64,000 bases of DNA from Porphyromonadaceae bacterium (lineage in GTDB: Bacteria; Bacteroidota; Bacteroidia; Bacteroidales; Dysgonomonadaceae): the NCBI GenBank assembly GCA_021372865.1, contig JAJFTO010000020.1, positions 1 to 64,000 of the forward strand, given 5' to 3'. The notes under the pieces are model-generated. The model saw only the letters and a program-made list of their open reading frames with translations, had not been told where the DNA came from and made no database searches. Made by a program: the position numbers and the translations under genes. Below are positions 42,911 through 52,952 of this stretch, piece by piece (position 1 is the stretch's first letter; each line of letters opens with the position of its first letter).

Positions 42911-45900
42911 ATGATAAACAAGAAAATCAGACTCAGTTTTCTCTTTTTAATGTTGGCTCTGACATTTACTGTAAAATCACAGCAAATTGAAAGTATCAAA
43001 GGATATCTGTCTCCGGCTGTAAAGGGTGGTGGTTTTTCCATGGGTGATTACATTCTGTGGTGTCCCACGGTGATAAAGGTAGACGGGACATACCACATGT
43101 TTGCTTCCCGCTGGCCGGTAAAGTACGGACTGGGAGGTTGGACCAAATATTCGGAATGCGTCAGAGCCACTTCCAAAAATCTATACGGCCCGTATGAATT
43201 CCAGGAAGTCGTTTTGCAGAAGAGACCCGATGCATGGGATAACTCACGGGTGCATAACGTGAAAATTGTAAAGACAAAAGATAAGTTTGTTCTCTACTAC
43301 ATCAATTCAGCGAATCAGATCGGGTATGCAGAAGCCGATAAAATTACAGGTCCGTGGACGAGGGTAGATGAGCCGATTCTGCGTTTTAGCAATCCCGCTC
43401 CCCTGGTAAGGGAAGATGGGGGTGTTTATATTTTTGGCCGCATGCGCGATGCAGAAGACAAAAACAGGGGGTTGGCCGCCGTTGCTTCCTCATACAAAGG
43501 TCCCTATTCGCTGATTGAAGAGGGGAAAAATCTTCTTCCCAACGACTATGAATTGGAAGACCCTACAATCTGGTGGGCAAACAATCAATACAATATCATC
43601 TGTAACGACTGGAAAGCAAAAGCGACTGGTGTGACAAAAGGTGGAGTCCAATATTATTCAAAAGATGGTGTAACTTATCATCTGGTATCACATGAACCAA
43701 TCTTCAATCGAAATGAACCGGTAGTTTATGATGACGGATCGGTGGAGAAATTTGCACGAATTGAACGCCCCTTTGTCTTTACTAACGAAAAAAATGAGGT
43801 AATTGCGCTTTTCACAGCCAATCTTTATCCGGACTCTCTGGGAGGAAGAGCCAAAATTGTGGTTCACCCGGTAAAACAATACTATCCTAAGAAAAGTGTA
43901 ACAAAAGTACAGCGTGACAAACTACAGGGATTGAACGATGCAGTAGTTACATTCGCGGAAAATAATGGCAACTCTGCCTTCTGTTCATTTCTGCCGGAGA
44001 AATATATCTATAAAGAAACGCCAGATTCAGTTATTTTCATTGCGGGCTTAACCAAGGCCTTTACAGTGGACACACCTGAAAATGAGGGATTATCACCTAC
44101 AACATTTCGTGTAGAGGAACTGGCAAAAGCAGTTAATAAAAATACAGGTGTGTATTACAGAGTTTTGAATTCTTTAGATCAGAAAAAAGCAAAAGGAAAT
44201 TTTGAATCAGGTGATTATATCGAAATAACAAATACAAAAACAGGAAAAAAGCAGACAAGGAAAGTAGGTTTACAACGAGCTGCTCTCAAAGGGACGCTCC
44301 TGCTGGACATACCCCGGATGACGGTCGGCAGCAGAAACGACATTATTCTCTCATTCTTTGCCGGTCAGCGCTCCCCGATGGCAGAGGTGATTGTCGATAT
44401 TCCCCCCGGAGTACGCATAACTCCGGACAATACTTTTATCAATGTGATAGGCCGTGGTGAAGTATCGCTAAAAGACCTGCCCAAGCAATCCATCGGCCGT
44501 ACCGGGACGAATTATTCCTATCACCGGGTGGGCAATGTGGCAATCAAAGAAAATGGGACCCTTGGACAGCAGCTTATTCTTTCGAATCTCGATTTAAGGC
44601 CTGCAAACGGGGCCGATTTGATCATTCGGATTCAAAATCCCGGTATTCACAAAAAAGGGCAGTTTCTTTTCTCGTCCCGTTATAAAACATCAGCTCCTGA
44701 AAGTTACACCAGCCCTGGTGGAGGAATGGAAAACGCAACGCTGACGATTGTCAGTGAGATCAGCGACTTTTCCAGAATGATGCCCCGGCAAAAGAAATAT
44801 GAAAGACCGGAACTTACAACCGCCGACTTTTCATGGACACCGGCAAAAGGCGCTTCCAGAATCAATTTATTCCAATCGGCCGACAAGGGAAAGACATGGC
44901 AACTGGCCCACGTCGCCATTGACCCCGGGAGCAATAAGGCAACAATCCGGGACCTGGTACCCAATCGGCTTTATGCTTTCAGACTGGACGTCGAAGAGGG
45001 ACCAAACAGAGGGAAATCCAATATTGCCTGGCATTATTCGGGTATGCTGGACGTAAAAAACATGGGCGCAGCAGGCGACGGGAAAAACGATGATACTGAA
45101 AAAATTAATGAAGCACTTGCATTCATGAATCGGATCGGTGGAGGTATCGTACTTTTTTCAAAAGGACAATACAACGTGCGGACCGTATATCTACAAAGCA
45201 ACGTATGGCTCTATATTGACAAAGATGCGACCATTCAGGCTATTGAAGGAAGTGACGAACCGGAAGCCACCTGGTTCAGTGACCGTGCCTATCGTTCAGG
45301 CTTATCGCCCACCGACCCGAAACCCTATCAGGATCCGGAGAATTATCTGACAAAACAGGATGTGGGACATACCTTCTTTCGCAACGCAATGTTCTTTGCC
45401 GAAAGAGCAGACAACATCAAGATTATCGGCAACGGTTACATTACCGGAAATGGAATTCTGGCTACTTCCGATCGCGTCATGGAGAGTACACCTGGCAGAA
45501 GAGCAGACAAGATGTTTTCTTTCAAACTATGCACCAACATAGAAATCGGAGGGCTGGATAACGGAAAGGATTTATGGTACGATCCGCAGAAAGACCTCCC
45601 CTACTATATTGGCGGAAACGGGCACGACGACAGCAATATGCTGCAGATAGACAGAGGAGGTCATTTTGTACTCCTGGCCACGGGAACCGATCACATCTAT
45701 GTACACAATACCTGCTTTGCCAAACAAAACAGTGGCAGTGCACGTGATATATACGACTTTATGGCATGCAACCACGTGACGGTAACCAACATTTACTCAA
45801 AAGTCAGTTCCGATGATATTGTAAAGTTGGGATCTGATTGTGCCCTGGGATTCACACGTCCGGTAAAAAATTACACGGTAAGAAATATCATTGGGGATAC

Positions 45901-46750
45901 AAACTGCAACTTGTTTCAAATCGGTTCTGAAACGGCCGACGACATCCAGGATGTGTATGTGGACAACATCTATGTGCTGGGATCGAATAAAGCTGGTTTC
46001 TCCATTTCGACAAACGATGGAGGCCATATAAAAAACATACACCTGAACAGTGGACATACAGGGAGCATTCATTCCCGTTCGGTCATGCACCGTACCAGGG
46101 TTCCATTTTTTATTTCCATTTCTAACCGGGCGCGCGTGATCGGAGCCGATGTGGCACGATTTTCATTCGATGAGCATGGAACAACGCGCAACGAACTGCT
46201 GGCAACCAATGTAAATATTGGGAAAGTGGAGAACGTCACAATCAGTGGTGTTGACATTTCCGAGGTGTATGGTGGTAGTTCTTACCGTGGGGATCGATGG
46301 AAAGCGTTTGACGGTTCTCAAAATGAAGCAACGGCGATTATCGCGGGATACAAGTTGCCCGATGACGCTGATGTAGAAGGAGGACTTACCTTCAGGCTGC
46401 CGAACGGGCAACACACCGGATATATCGAAAACATCCGCTTCAGCGACGTGAATATGGCGGTAAAGGGTGGACACGCTACTGCCGACGCTGCATTGATCCC
46501 CCCTGAACTGGGTGTGGGCCGTTACAATGTATCTGATTTCAAAATTCAACCCTCATTTGGTTTTTGGATACGTCATGTAAAAGGGCTGACAATGAAGGAT
46601 TGTGTGATCAGGACAGAAGAAACCGACGGTCGCTCTGCCATCGTCCTGGATGATGTACACAAAGCTGACATAGTAGGATTAAAGGTTACAAACAAAGGAG
46701 TGAACGGTGAAGCAATAAAAGCCGTTCATTCCTCAGCAATAAATTTTTAA
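42911..46750 (+). CDS. Secreted GH43-like beta-propeller fused to a GH28-like beta-helix
   Basis: The 1279-residue protein begins with a signal peptide (VKSQQ). Residues about 30-330 are a GH43-like propeller (WCPTVIKVDGTYHMFASRWP, SRVHNVKIV, NPAPLVREDGG, ELEDPTIWW with E214/E216). The usual early Asp of GH43 appears replaced in WCPT. Residues about 630-710 look like a fibronectin type III domain (FSWTPAKGASRINLFQSADK). From about 715 a GH28/pectate-lyase-3 beta-helix follows (VKNMGAAGDGKNDDTEKINE, later DIYDFMACNHVTV and SSDDIVKLGSD near residue 966). Two enzyme-like modules in one chain suggest coupled action on a branched glycan. Activity is inferred. Confidence 0.7.
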   Translation: MINKKIRLSFLFLMLALTFTVKSQQIESIKGYLSPAVKGGGFSMGDYILWCPTVIKVDGTYHMFASRWPVKYGLGGWTKYSECVRATSKNLYGPYEFQEVVLQKRPDAWDNSRVHNVKIVKTKDKFVLYYINSANQIGYAEADKITGPWTRVDEPILRFSNPAPLVREDGGVYIFGRMRDAEDKNRGLAAVASSYKGPYSLIEEGKNLLPNDYELEDPTIWWANNQYNIICNDWKAKATGVTKGGVQYYSKDGVTYHLVSHEPIFNRNEPVVYDDGSVEKFARIERPFVFTNEKNEVIALFTANLYPDSLGGRAKIVVHPVKQYYPKKSVTKVQRDKLQGLNDAVVTFAENNGNSAFCSFLPEKYIYKETPDSVIFIAGLTKAFTVDTPENEGLSPTTFRVEELAKAVNKNTGVYYRVLNSLDQKKAKGNFESGDYIEITNTKTGKKQTRKVGLQRAALKGTLLLDIPRMTVGSRNDIILSFFAGQRSPMAEVIVDIPPGVRITPDNTFINVIGRGEVSLKDLPKQSIGRTGTNYSYHRVGNVAIKENGTLGQQLILSNLDLRPANGADLIIRIQNPGIHKKGQFLFSSRYKTSAPESYTSPGGGMENATLTIVSEISDFSRMMPRQKKYERPELTTADFSWTPAKGASRINLFQSADKGKTWQLAHVAIDPGSNKATIRDLVPNRLYAFRLDVEEGPNRGKSNIAWHYSGMLDVKNMGAAGDGKNDDTEKINEALAFMNRIGGGIVLFSKGQYNVRTVYLQSNVWLYIDKDATIQAIEGSDEPEATWFSDRAYRSGLSPTDPKPYQDPENYLTKQDVGHTFFRNAMFFAERADNIKIIGNGYITGNGILATSDRVMESTPGRRADKMFSFKLCTNIEIGGLDNGKDLWYDPQKDLPYYIGGNGHDDSNMLQIDRGGHFVLLATGTDHIYVHNTCFAKQNSGSARDIYDFMACNHVTVTNIYSKVSSDDIVKLGSDCALGFTRPVKNYTVRNIIGDTNCNLFQIGSETADDIQDVYVDNIYVLGSNKAGFSISTNDGGHIKNIHLNSGHTGSIHSRSVMHRTRVPFFISISNRARVIGADVARFSFDEHGTTRNELLATNVNIGKVENVTISGVDISEVYGGSSYRGDRWKAFDGSQNEATAIIAGYKLPDDADVEGGLTFRLPNGQHTGYIENIRFSDVNMAVKGGHATADAALIPPELGVGRYNVSDFKIQPSFGFWIRHVKGLTMKDCVIRTEETDGRSAIVLDDVHKADIVGLKVTNKGVNGEAIKAVHSSAINF

Positions 46751-46762
46751 TTGAAAATATTG

Positions 46763-48115
46763 ATGGCACAAAGAAATCGGATTTTTATTGGTTTATTTTT
46801 ATTACTGTTTCTACCCTTACCCCATATACAGGCGAAAATATATCCTGTGGCAAGCCTGGATGAATTTAACAAAAGAGTTCCTGTACTTGTCCCGGGAGAT
46901 GAAATTGTGCTAAAAAACGGTGTCTGGAGAGATGTGGAGTTTCAGTTCTTTGGCAAAGGATCTCCCGAAGCTCCCATTATATTAAGAGCAGCGACTCCCG
47001 GGGAAGTTCGCATCGAAGGGAAATCGAGTCTGAAGTTGAGCGGGGAATATCTTCGGGTATCGGGGTTAATTTTCAGGAACGGCTACACTCCTTCAGGTAG
47101 TGTGATTGAATTCAGGAACGAAGACAAAGTAGCTAATCACTGCACCGTTTCAAATTGTGTGATAGAAGGCTTCAGTAACCCGGATAAAAGCAAAAACGAT
47201 TTTTGGATACAGATAAACGGCAAAAACAACAAGGTTGAATATTGCTCCCTCTCAGGAAAAACCAACAAGGGAATGACCCTCACCGTACGGCTGGATTCGC
47301 TGACGAGCACAGAAACCAATCACCATATTTATCGCAATTACTTTGGAAAAAGAGAACCTTTGGGAGAAAACGGGGGAGAAACAATCCAGATAGGTCTTTC
47401 TCAGACTTCACAACTGAACGGATGGACCAAAGTGGAAGAAAATTTCTTTGAGCATTGCGACGGAGAGCTGGAAATCATTTCGGTCAAGTCTTGTGAAAAC
47501 ATGATTGTCAACAATGTATTTAAAGAATGCAGGGGAATGCTTACGTTAAGGCATGGACACCGAAATATCGTGTATGGAAACATTTTCCTGGGTAATGGCG
47601 TGGAAAACACAGGCGGTGTGCGTGTAATCAATGAAAATCATAAAGTGTTTAATAATTTCTTTTCCGGACTACGGGGAAGAGGAGTCGGCAGTGCCCTGGT
47701 GTTGGTAAACGGCATCCCCAATGCACAACCAAAAGAGTATGATCAGGTGAAAAACGCGGTGATCTTCAACAACACCTTTTACGATTGTTCAATCCCTTTT
47801 CAGTTCGGACAGGGAAACGGCCCAAACCGCAACATGCGTCCGCTGAATACGGTTATTGCAAATAACCTTTTATATTGTACAAATGAAGATAGTTTAATCC
47901 AGGCTTACGATAAAACAGACGGCATCAGGCTGGAAAATAACCTCATGATCAGCAGAAACGGGAAAATGGAAGGTAACAACATGGCCGAAGGAGAGGTTGC
48001 GCTGATTAAAAAAGATGATCTGATTATCCCTGTTGCTCAATCAGTGGGGACTATGCCAAAGAGTGCGCTTCTCAATAAAAACAAATATGGTCCGGCGTGG
48101 TGGCAAAAAAAATGA
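46763..48115 (+). CDS. PL6-family polysaccharide lyase (chondroitinase B/alginate lyase type)
   Basis: The 450-residue secreted protein (signal peptide ending HIQA) starts its mature part with KIYPVASLDEFNKRVPVLVP and GDEIVLKNGVW, typical of PL6. The beta-helix carries the catalytic pair K242 (EIISVKS) and R263 (LTLRHGH), 21 residues apart, the same spacing as the Lys/Arg pair of chondroitinase B. Calcium neutralises the uronate in this family. Substrates known for PL6 are alginate and dermatan sulfate, but related loci target other uronate chains. I chose the ATG at 46763 over the TTG at 46751. The stop overlaps the next start. Confidence 0.9.
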   Translation: MAQRNRIFIGLFLLLFLPLPHIQAKIYPVASLDEFNKRVPVLVPGDEIVLKNGVWRDVEFQFFGKGSPEAPIILRAATPGEVRIEGKSSLKLSGEYLRVSGLIFRNGYTPSGSVIEFRNEDKVANHCTVSNCVIEGFSNPDKSKNDFWIQINGKNNKVEYCSLSGKTNKGMTLTVRLDSLTSTETNHHIYRNYFGKREPLGENGGETIQIGLSQTSQLNGWTKVEENFFEHCDGELEIISVKSCENMIVNNVFKECRGMLTLRHGHRNIVYGNIFLGNGVENTGGVRVINENHKVFNNFFSGLRGRGVGSALVLVNGIPNAQPKEYDQVKNAVIFNNTFYDCSIPFQFGQGNGPNRNMRPLNTVIANNLLYCTNEDSLIQAYDKTDGIRLENNLMISRNGKMEGNNMAEGEVALIKKDDLIIPVAQSVGTMPKSALLNKNKYGPAWWQKK

Positions 48116-49512
48116 ATACAATGAAAGAAAGGAGTTTGATTGTTATAATTTTATTTGTTTTCTGTAGCGGACTGGCTACGGGAAAAGATTTTAATGTCAA
48201 AAATTTTGGAACGAAAGGAAATGGGAAAACCATGGATTCCCCGGCCATTCAAAAGGCAATAGACCGATGTACCGAAAGTGGCGGAGGTAAAGTGATTGTG
48301 CCTCCGGGGACCTATCTTTGTGCAACCATCGTCCTGAAAGACAATGTCACGCTTTCTATTCAAAAAGATGCACTCCTACTGGGTACCACCGACATAAAAG
48401 CCTACAAGAACCTGGATCCCTTCACTGAAGGATTGGGTATTGAAGTCGGCTCTGCATTTATCGTCGCAATTGATGCGAAGAACATTGGGCTGGAAGGAGA
48501 AGGGATGATCGACGGACAAGGCTCTGCTTTGAAGGCAAAGCACATTGAAACTGATACGAGACCCGAAAGCCAACGATGGGGATTAAGGCCCTTTCTGCTA
48601 CGTATCGTGCAGTGCGACGGGGTAAAGGTAAAGGACATTACCCTGAAATATGCCGGAGCATGGACATCCCACTATTTCCAAAGCAGAAACATTGAGATCG
48701 ACAATGTCAAAATACAAAGTGTGGGTGTAGCCCACAACGATGGCATCAACATCGACGGTTGCCAGGAAGTCAAAATATCTAATTGCGATATCGTAAGCGG
48801 CGACGATGCACTCTGTTTTAAATCGACCTCGTCCAAAATGCCCTGCAGGAATATTGTAGTAGACAATATGCGTTTAAAAAGCAATCAGGCGGGGATAAAA
48901 ATGGGTACCGAATCGATGGCGGGCTTCGAGAATATAAAGATTACAAACTGCCATATCTACGATACCCGAAACGGAGGTATCAAGCTTTTCACGGTCGATG
49001 GCGCAAAACTAAGGGACATCACCATGGAAGACATCACCATGGAGAACGTAAGGACGCCCATGATGTTCCGGCTTGGAGCCCGGTTGAATGTTTTCAGAAA
49101 GAATGAAGATGTACAACAACCCATCGGTTTATTCGAACGGGTACGGATAAGCAATGTAAAGGCGGTTGCAGACGATGATTCACAGTTAGACCCTCCTACC
49201 GGAATATTGATTACAGGCATCCCCGAACATTATATCACCGACCTGACACTGGAAAACATAGAGATCACCTTATTGGGTACAGGTACCGAAGAACATGCGA
49301 AACGCGTGGTGCAGGAAGCAATCTCGGAATACCCGGAAGTGAAAACATTTGGCCCCTTTATTCCTGCCTACGGTGTATGGGCGCGCCACGTAAAAAATCT
49401 GGTATTAAAGAATGTGACATTTCATTTGAAAAATCCCGATCTTCGGCCTGAGTTTATCTTTGATGATGCGGAGAAGGTTGAAATATACAGGGATTATGGG
49501 AACAATGAATAA
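48112..49512 (+). CDS. GH28 polygalacturonase-like hydrolase
   Basis: The 466-residue secreted protein has the GH28 beta-helix pattern: N-terminal FNVKNFGTKGNGKTMDSPAI, GGGKVIVPPGTYLC, then the catalytic segments HNDGINIDG near residue 210 and SGDDALCFKS near residue 229, with a NGGIKLFT turn later. GH28 enzymes hydrolyse galacturonan or related uronide and rhamnose linkages by inversion using three Asp. The downstream GHG motif of true polygalacturonases is replaced by NQAGIKMG, so a different linkage is likely. The ATG at 48112 overlaps the PL6 stop (ATGA), and one at 48121 is also possible. Confidence 0.85.
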   Translation: MNTMKERSLIVIILFVFCSGLATGKDFNVKNFGTKGNGKTMDSPAIQKAIDRCTESGGGKVIVPPGTYLCATIVLKDNVTLSIQKDALLLGTTDIKAYKNLDPFTEGLGIEVGSAFIVAIDAKNIGLEGEGMIDGQGSALKAKHIETDTRPESQRWGLRPFLLRIVQCDGVKVKDITLKYAGAWTSHYFQSRNIEIDNVKIQSVGVAHNDGINIDGCQEVKISNCDIVSGDDALCFKSTSSKMPCRNIVVDNMRLKSNQAGIKMGTESMAGFENIKITNCHIYDTRNGGIKLFTVDGAKLRDITMEDITMENVRTPMMFRLGARLNVFRKNEDVQQPIGLFERVRISNVKAVADDDSQLDPPTGILITGIPEHYITDLTLENIEITLLGTGTEEHAKRVVQEAISEYPEVKTFGPFIPAYGVWARHVKNLVLKNVTFHLKNPDLRPEFIFDDAEKVEIYRDYGNNE

Positions 49513-49593
49513 ATGTTTCCGTTAAGCAACAGGAGAAGGAGTCAAAGTCGCCTGAATTATGTCGATTGAATAAATACAAAAAATAAATTAACA

Positions 49594-50763
49594 ATGAGAA
49601 CTTTTTTTACATTACTGATCCTGTTCGGTTCACTCCTTTTCCTGGAGTCTTGTACCACGGGAGATCCGATGACCAAGATTGTAAAGGATCAATTAAAAGA
49701 TGAGGTACTGAAAAGGGCGGAAAATAATCTGACCGAAAAACCTGTCACCGTGACTGCTTGTCGGAGCGAAAGAAGCGCAGGAGGAAACCATGATTTTTAT
49801 TCGGAAGGCGATTACTGGTGGCCGGACTCACTTAATCCGGAAGGACCCTACGTACAACGTGACGGCCAGACGAATCCCGACAATTTTGTAGCACACCGGC
49901 ATGCAATGATTCGTTTCAGCACGCTGGTCGGCAACCTGACGTCGGCCTATCTGCTGACAAAAGACCGGAAATATATTGATGCAGCACTGATACATGTCCG
50001 GGCATGGTTTATCGACGAAGAGACCAGAATGAACCCGAACCTGCTCTATGCACAGGCAATCAAGGGCATTACAACCGGACGTGGAATCGGGATCATCGAC
50101 ACCATTCACCTGATTGAGGTGGTACAATCGTTATTAAAAATGGAAGAACAGGGATTACTGTCGGACGAGGATCTGGAAGGCACCAAGCGATGGGTTTCGG
50201 AGTATCTGAGGTGGCTGACAACACATCCCTATGGAATAGCCGAGATGAACGCACAAAATAATCACGGCACTTGCTGGGTGATGCAGGCTGCCATCTTTGC
50301 AAAATATACCGGTAACATGGAAGTGTTGGATCTATGTACAAATCGGTTTAAAACGGTTCTTCTGCAGGATCAGATGGGAACAGACGGAAGTTTCCCACGT
50401 GAGTTGCGCAGAACCAAACCCTATGGATATTCGCTTTTTAATCTCGATGCAATGGCTACAGTTTGTCGGATATTATCCACAGAGGAGGACAACCTGTGGA
50501 CATACACCACGCCGGACGGAAAAAATATACAGAAAGGGTATGATTTCTTGGTGCCCTTTGTAATAGATAAATCTACGTGGAAATATAAACCTGATGTAAT
50601 GTACTGGGATGAGTGGCCCGTCGCACAACCTTTCCTGTTCTTTGGAGCAATCGGGTTAAAAAATGAATCATACCTTGAGGCGTGGAAAACACTCGACCAT
50701 TTCCCTGTAAACGACGAGGTGATTCGTAACTTGCCGATACGAAATCCGATCATTTGGCTTTAA
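49594..50763 (+). CDS. Lipoprotein lyase of the alginate-lyase superfamily
   Basis: The 389-residue lipoprotein (LFLESC, Cys20) matches Pfam Alginate_lyase, an alpha/alpha toroid. Landmarks are GDYWWPDSLNPEGPYVQRDG near residue 70, RHAMIRFSTLVGNLTSAY, GRGIGIIDTIHL and the NNHGTCW segment with N222, N223 and H224, followed by DGSFPRELRRTKPYGYSLFN with the tyrosine likely to be catalytic. The PL5 and PL38 families have this form; PL38 members act on glucuronan-like chains. The substrate is not proven. It is 81 bases after the GH28 gene and 44 bases before GH31. Confidence 0.8.
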   Translation: MRTFFTLLILFGSLLFLESCTTGDPMTKIVKDQLKDEVLKRAENNLTEKPVTVTACRSERSAGGNHDFYSEGDYWWPDSLNPEGPYVQRDGQTNPDNFVAHRHAMIRFSTLVGNLTSAYLLTKDRKYIDAALIHVRAWFIDEETRMNPNLLYAQAIKGITTGRGIGIIDTIHLIEVVQSLLKMEEQGLLSDEDLEGTKRWVSEYLRWLTTHPYGIAEMNAQNNHGTCWVMQAAIFAKYTGNMEVLDLCTNRFKTVLLQDQMGTDGSFPRELRRTKPYGYSLFNLDAMATVCRILSTEEDNLWTYTTPDGKNIQKGYDFLVPFVIDKSTWKYKPDVMYWDEWPVAQPFLFFGAIGLKNESYLEAWKTLDHFPVNDEVIRNLPIRNPIIWL

Positions 50764-50807
50764 TCGGACATTACAACAAGTAAATCATAATCAGCATATA
50801 AAATCAA

Positions 50808-52943
50808 ATGAAGAAAATAACATTCAGTGTAACTTTCTATCTTCTCACGTTATTTATTTCGGCTCAGGTGAACTGGCAACAGGTTGAGCCGGGTGTTTGG
50901 AAGGGAGTCGTTGGAACTCCCGAGACCTACTCTCTGTTGGGTGTGGCCGGTATCTCCCCGCAATCCGAGGCATTAAAGAAAATGCCGGGCGTAAACTTTC
51001 CCGTATTCGGGAATGAGGTTGTGGGAGCGGTATCCGACGGCAAGACATCGTTACGGATACCGCTTGTGAAAGGAGAACAATTGTATGGCTTTGGGTTGAA
51101 TTTCCAGACGGTGCATCAGCGCGGAAAAATTCTGAACCTGCATGTGGATCATTATGGAGGAAAGGACAACGGACGGACCCATGCACCGGTTCCTTTCTAT
51201 GTTTCCAGCCAGGGATATGGTGTATTGGTTAATTCTGCCCGCTATCTGACGGTTTACGCGGGGAGTGGCGTTCGAAAAGACAGTCCCAATACGCCGGTGG
51301 CACTGGACAGGAATACTGATAAAAACTGGTCGTCACGCCCCTATTCCGATGCAGTGGAGATCCTTATTCCTGCTGCGGGTGTGGAAATATATCTCTTTGC
51401 GGGCCCTACCCCGATGGATGCGATCCGCAGGTACAATTTATATTGTGGTGGAGGGGCACTGCCTCCACGATGGGGACTAGGGTTTACCCAGCGTACGCAA
51501 AAGCTTTATACCGATGCGCAGGTGAAGGAAGAGGTGGCCTTGTTCGAAGAAAAAGGGTTTCCATTAGATTTCATCGGTCTGGAACCGGGGTGGCAGAGCA
51601 AAGCCTATCCCTGCACGTTTGAATGGGACAAAGGGAGATATCCCGATCCTGCAGGTTTTGTGAAAGAGATGACTGAACGCGGTGTGCGCATCAATTTATG
51701 GACCAATCCCTATATCTCTCCGGCATCCGGCATTTATGAAGAGATGGTTCCGCAGAGTGGTTCACACACAGTTTGGAACGGAATTGTACCGGACTTTTCA
51801 TTGGAAAAGACACAAAAAATATGGACTGAAAAACTGAAAAAAGAGCACGTGTCCATCGGCGTCAGCGGTTATAAAATAGATGAAGTGGATGGGTATGACC
51901 ACTACCTGTGGCCCGATGTAGCAACCTTTCCTTCCGGGCTAAGTGCGGAACAGATGCGTCAGACCTATGGTCTATGGGTTCAGAAAATAACTACCGATAT
52001 GTACCGGGAAAAGAATGTGAGGACATTTGGTCTGGTAAGAGCTTCCAATGCAGGCGGCAATTCCATGCCCTATGTCATATATAACGATTATTACAGTCAT
52101 GAGGATTTTATCACTGCATTGATCAACAGTGGATTTAGCGGTGTGCTATGGACACCGGAAGTGAGAAGCTCCAAAACCGGTGAGGAGTGGTTAAGACGAT
52201 TCCAGTCGGTCGTTTTTTCACCCATGGCGATGATCAATGCCTGGTCCAGCGGAACCAAGCCCTGGTCTTTTCCCGAGGTATCCGAAAGCATAAAAGAATA
52301 CGCCCTTCTGCGGATGCAGATGATACCCTATTGGTACTCAGAATTTGCAAAGTACCATTTCGAAGGAACACCCCCTTTCAGGGGAATGAATCTGGAACCG
52401 GGTTTTAATGTGAAGGTGACCGAGGAAATTGTATCACAGAATCTGGAAGACAATCCCTATCTGGAGGCTGTAAACAAGGAGGTAAAAGATCAGTATATGG
52501 CCGGGGAATACCTGCTGGTAGCTCCCATGTTCACAGGTCAAAAGTCACGAAAAGTAATCCTCCCCAAAGGGAACTGGTATGATTTCTACACAGGCGAATA
52601 TGCAGGAAATGGCGAAGTAATCACCGTGACACCCGGATTGGAGAAAATACCGGTATATGTGAAAGATGGCGGCATCATACCCATGATGGCTCCCCTGTTA
52701 CATGCGCCCAAAGCAGGTGAAGTCGTCGATCTTGAAATCCGTCACTATGGGACAAAACCAAATAGTTATATGCTCTACGATGACGATGGCGAAACATTTG
52801 ATTACGAAAAGGGAGCATATTCATGGCGAACATTGACGGTGAAGACAGATAAAAAGAACAGGCTCATTGGAGAAGTCTCCAAAGCGGAAAAGAACAAGCC
52901 AAACACAATAGGAAAGGTAACCTGGAAATTCATGACAAAATAA
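50808..52943 (+). CDS. GH31 alpha-glycosidase
   Basis: The 711-residue secreted protein (signal peptide ending FISAQ) is a retaining GH31 enzyme. The nucleophile is D358 in GYKIDEVDG and the acid/base is probably D427 in NDYYSHED. The N-terminal domain has PLVKGEQLYGFGLNFQ, the barrel begins PPRWGLGFTQRT, and a C-terminal sandwich contains YLLVAPMFTGQ. Family activities include alpha-glucosidase, alpha-xylosidase and alpha-galactosidase, and sequence alone does not choose. It follows the lyase by 44 bases and precedes the first GH29 by nine bases. Confidence 0.9.
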   Translation: MKKITFSVTFYLLTLFISAQVNWQQVEPGVWKGVVGTPETYSLLGVAGISPQSEALKKMPGVNFPVFGNEVVGAVSDGKTSLRIPLVKGEQLYGFGLNFQTVHQRGKILNLHVDHYGGKDNGRTHAPVPFYVSSQGYGVLVNSARYLTVYAGSGVRKDSPNTPVALDRNTDKNWSSRPYSDAVEILIPAAGVEIYLFAGPTPMDAIRRYNLYCGGGALPPRWGLGFTQRTQKLYTDAQVKEEVALFEEKGFPLDFIGLEPGWQSKAYPCTFEWDKGRYPDPAGFVKEMTERGVRINLWTNPYISPASGIYEEMVPQSGSHTVWNGIVPDFSLEKTQKIWTEKLKKEHVSIGVSGYKIDEVDGYDHYLWPDVATFPSGLSAEQMRQTYGLWVQKITTDMYREKNVRTFGLVRASNAGGNSMPYVIYNDYYSHEDFITALINSGFSGVLWTPEVRSSKTGEEWLRRFQSVVFSPMAMINAWSSGTKPWSFPEVSESIKEYALLRMQMIPYWYSEFAKYHFEGTPPFRGMNLEPGFNVKVTEEIVSQNLEDNPYLEAVNKEVKDQYMAGEYLLVAPMFTGQKSRKVILPKGNWYDFYTGEYAGNGEVITVTPGLEKIPVYVKDGGIIPMMAPLLHAPKAGEVVDLEIRHYGTKPNSYMLYDDDGETFDYEKGAYSWRTLTVKTDKKNRLIGEVSKAEKNKPNTIGKVTWKFMTK

Positions 52944-52952
52944 TAGCAGTAT

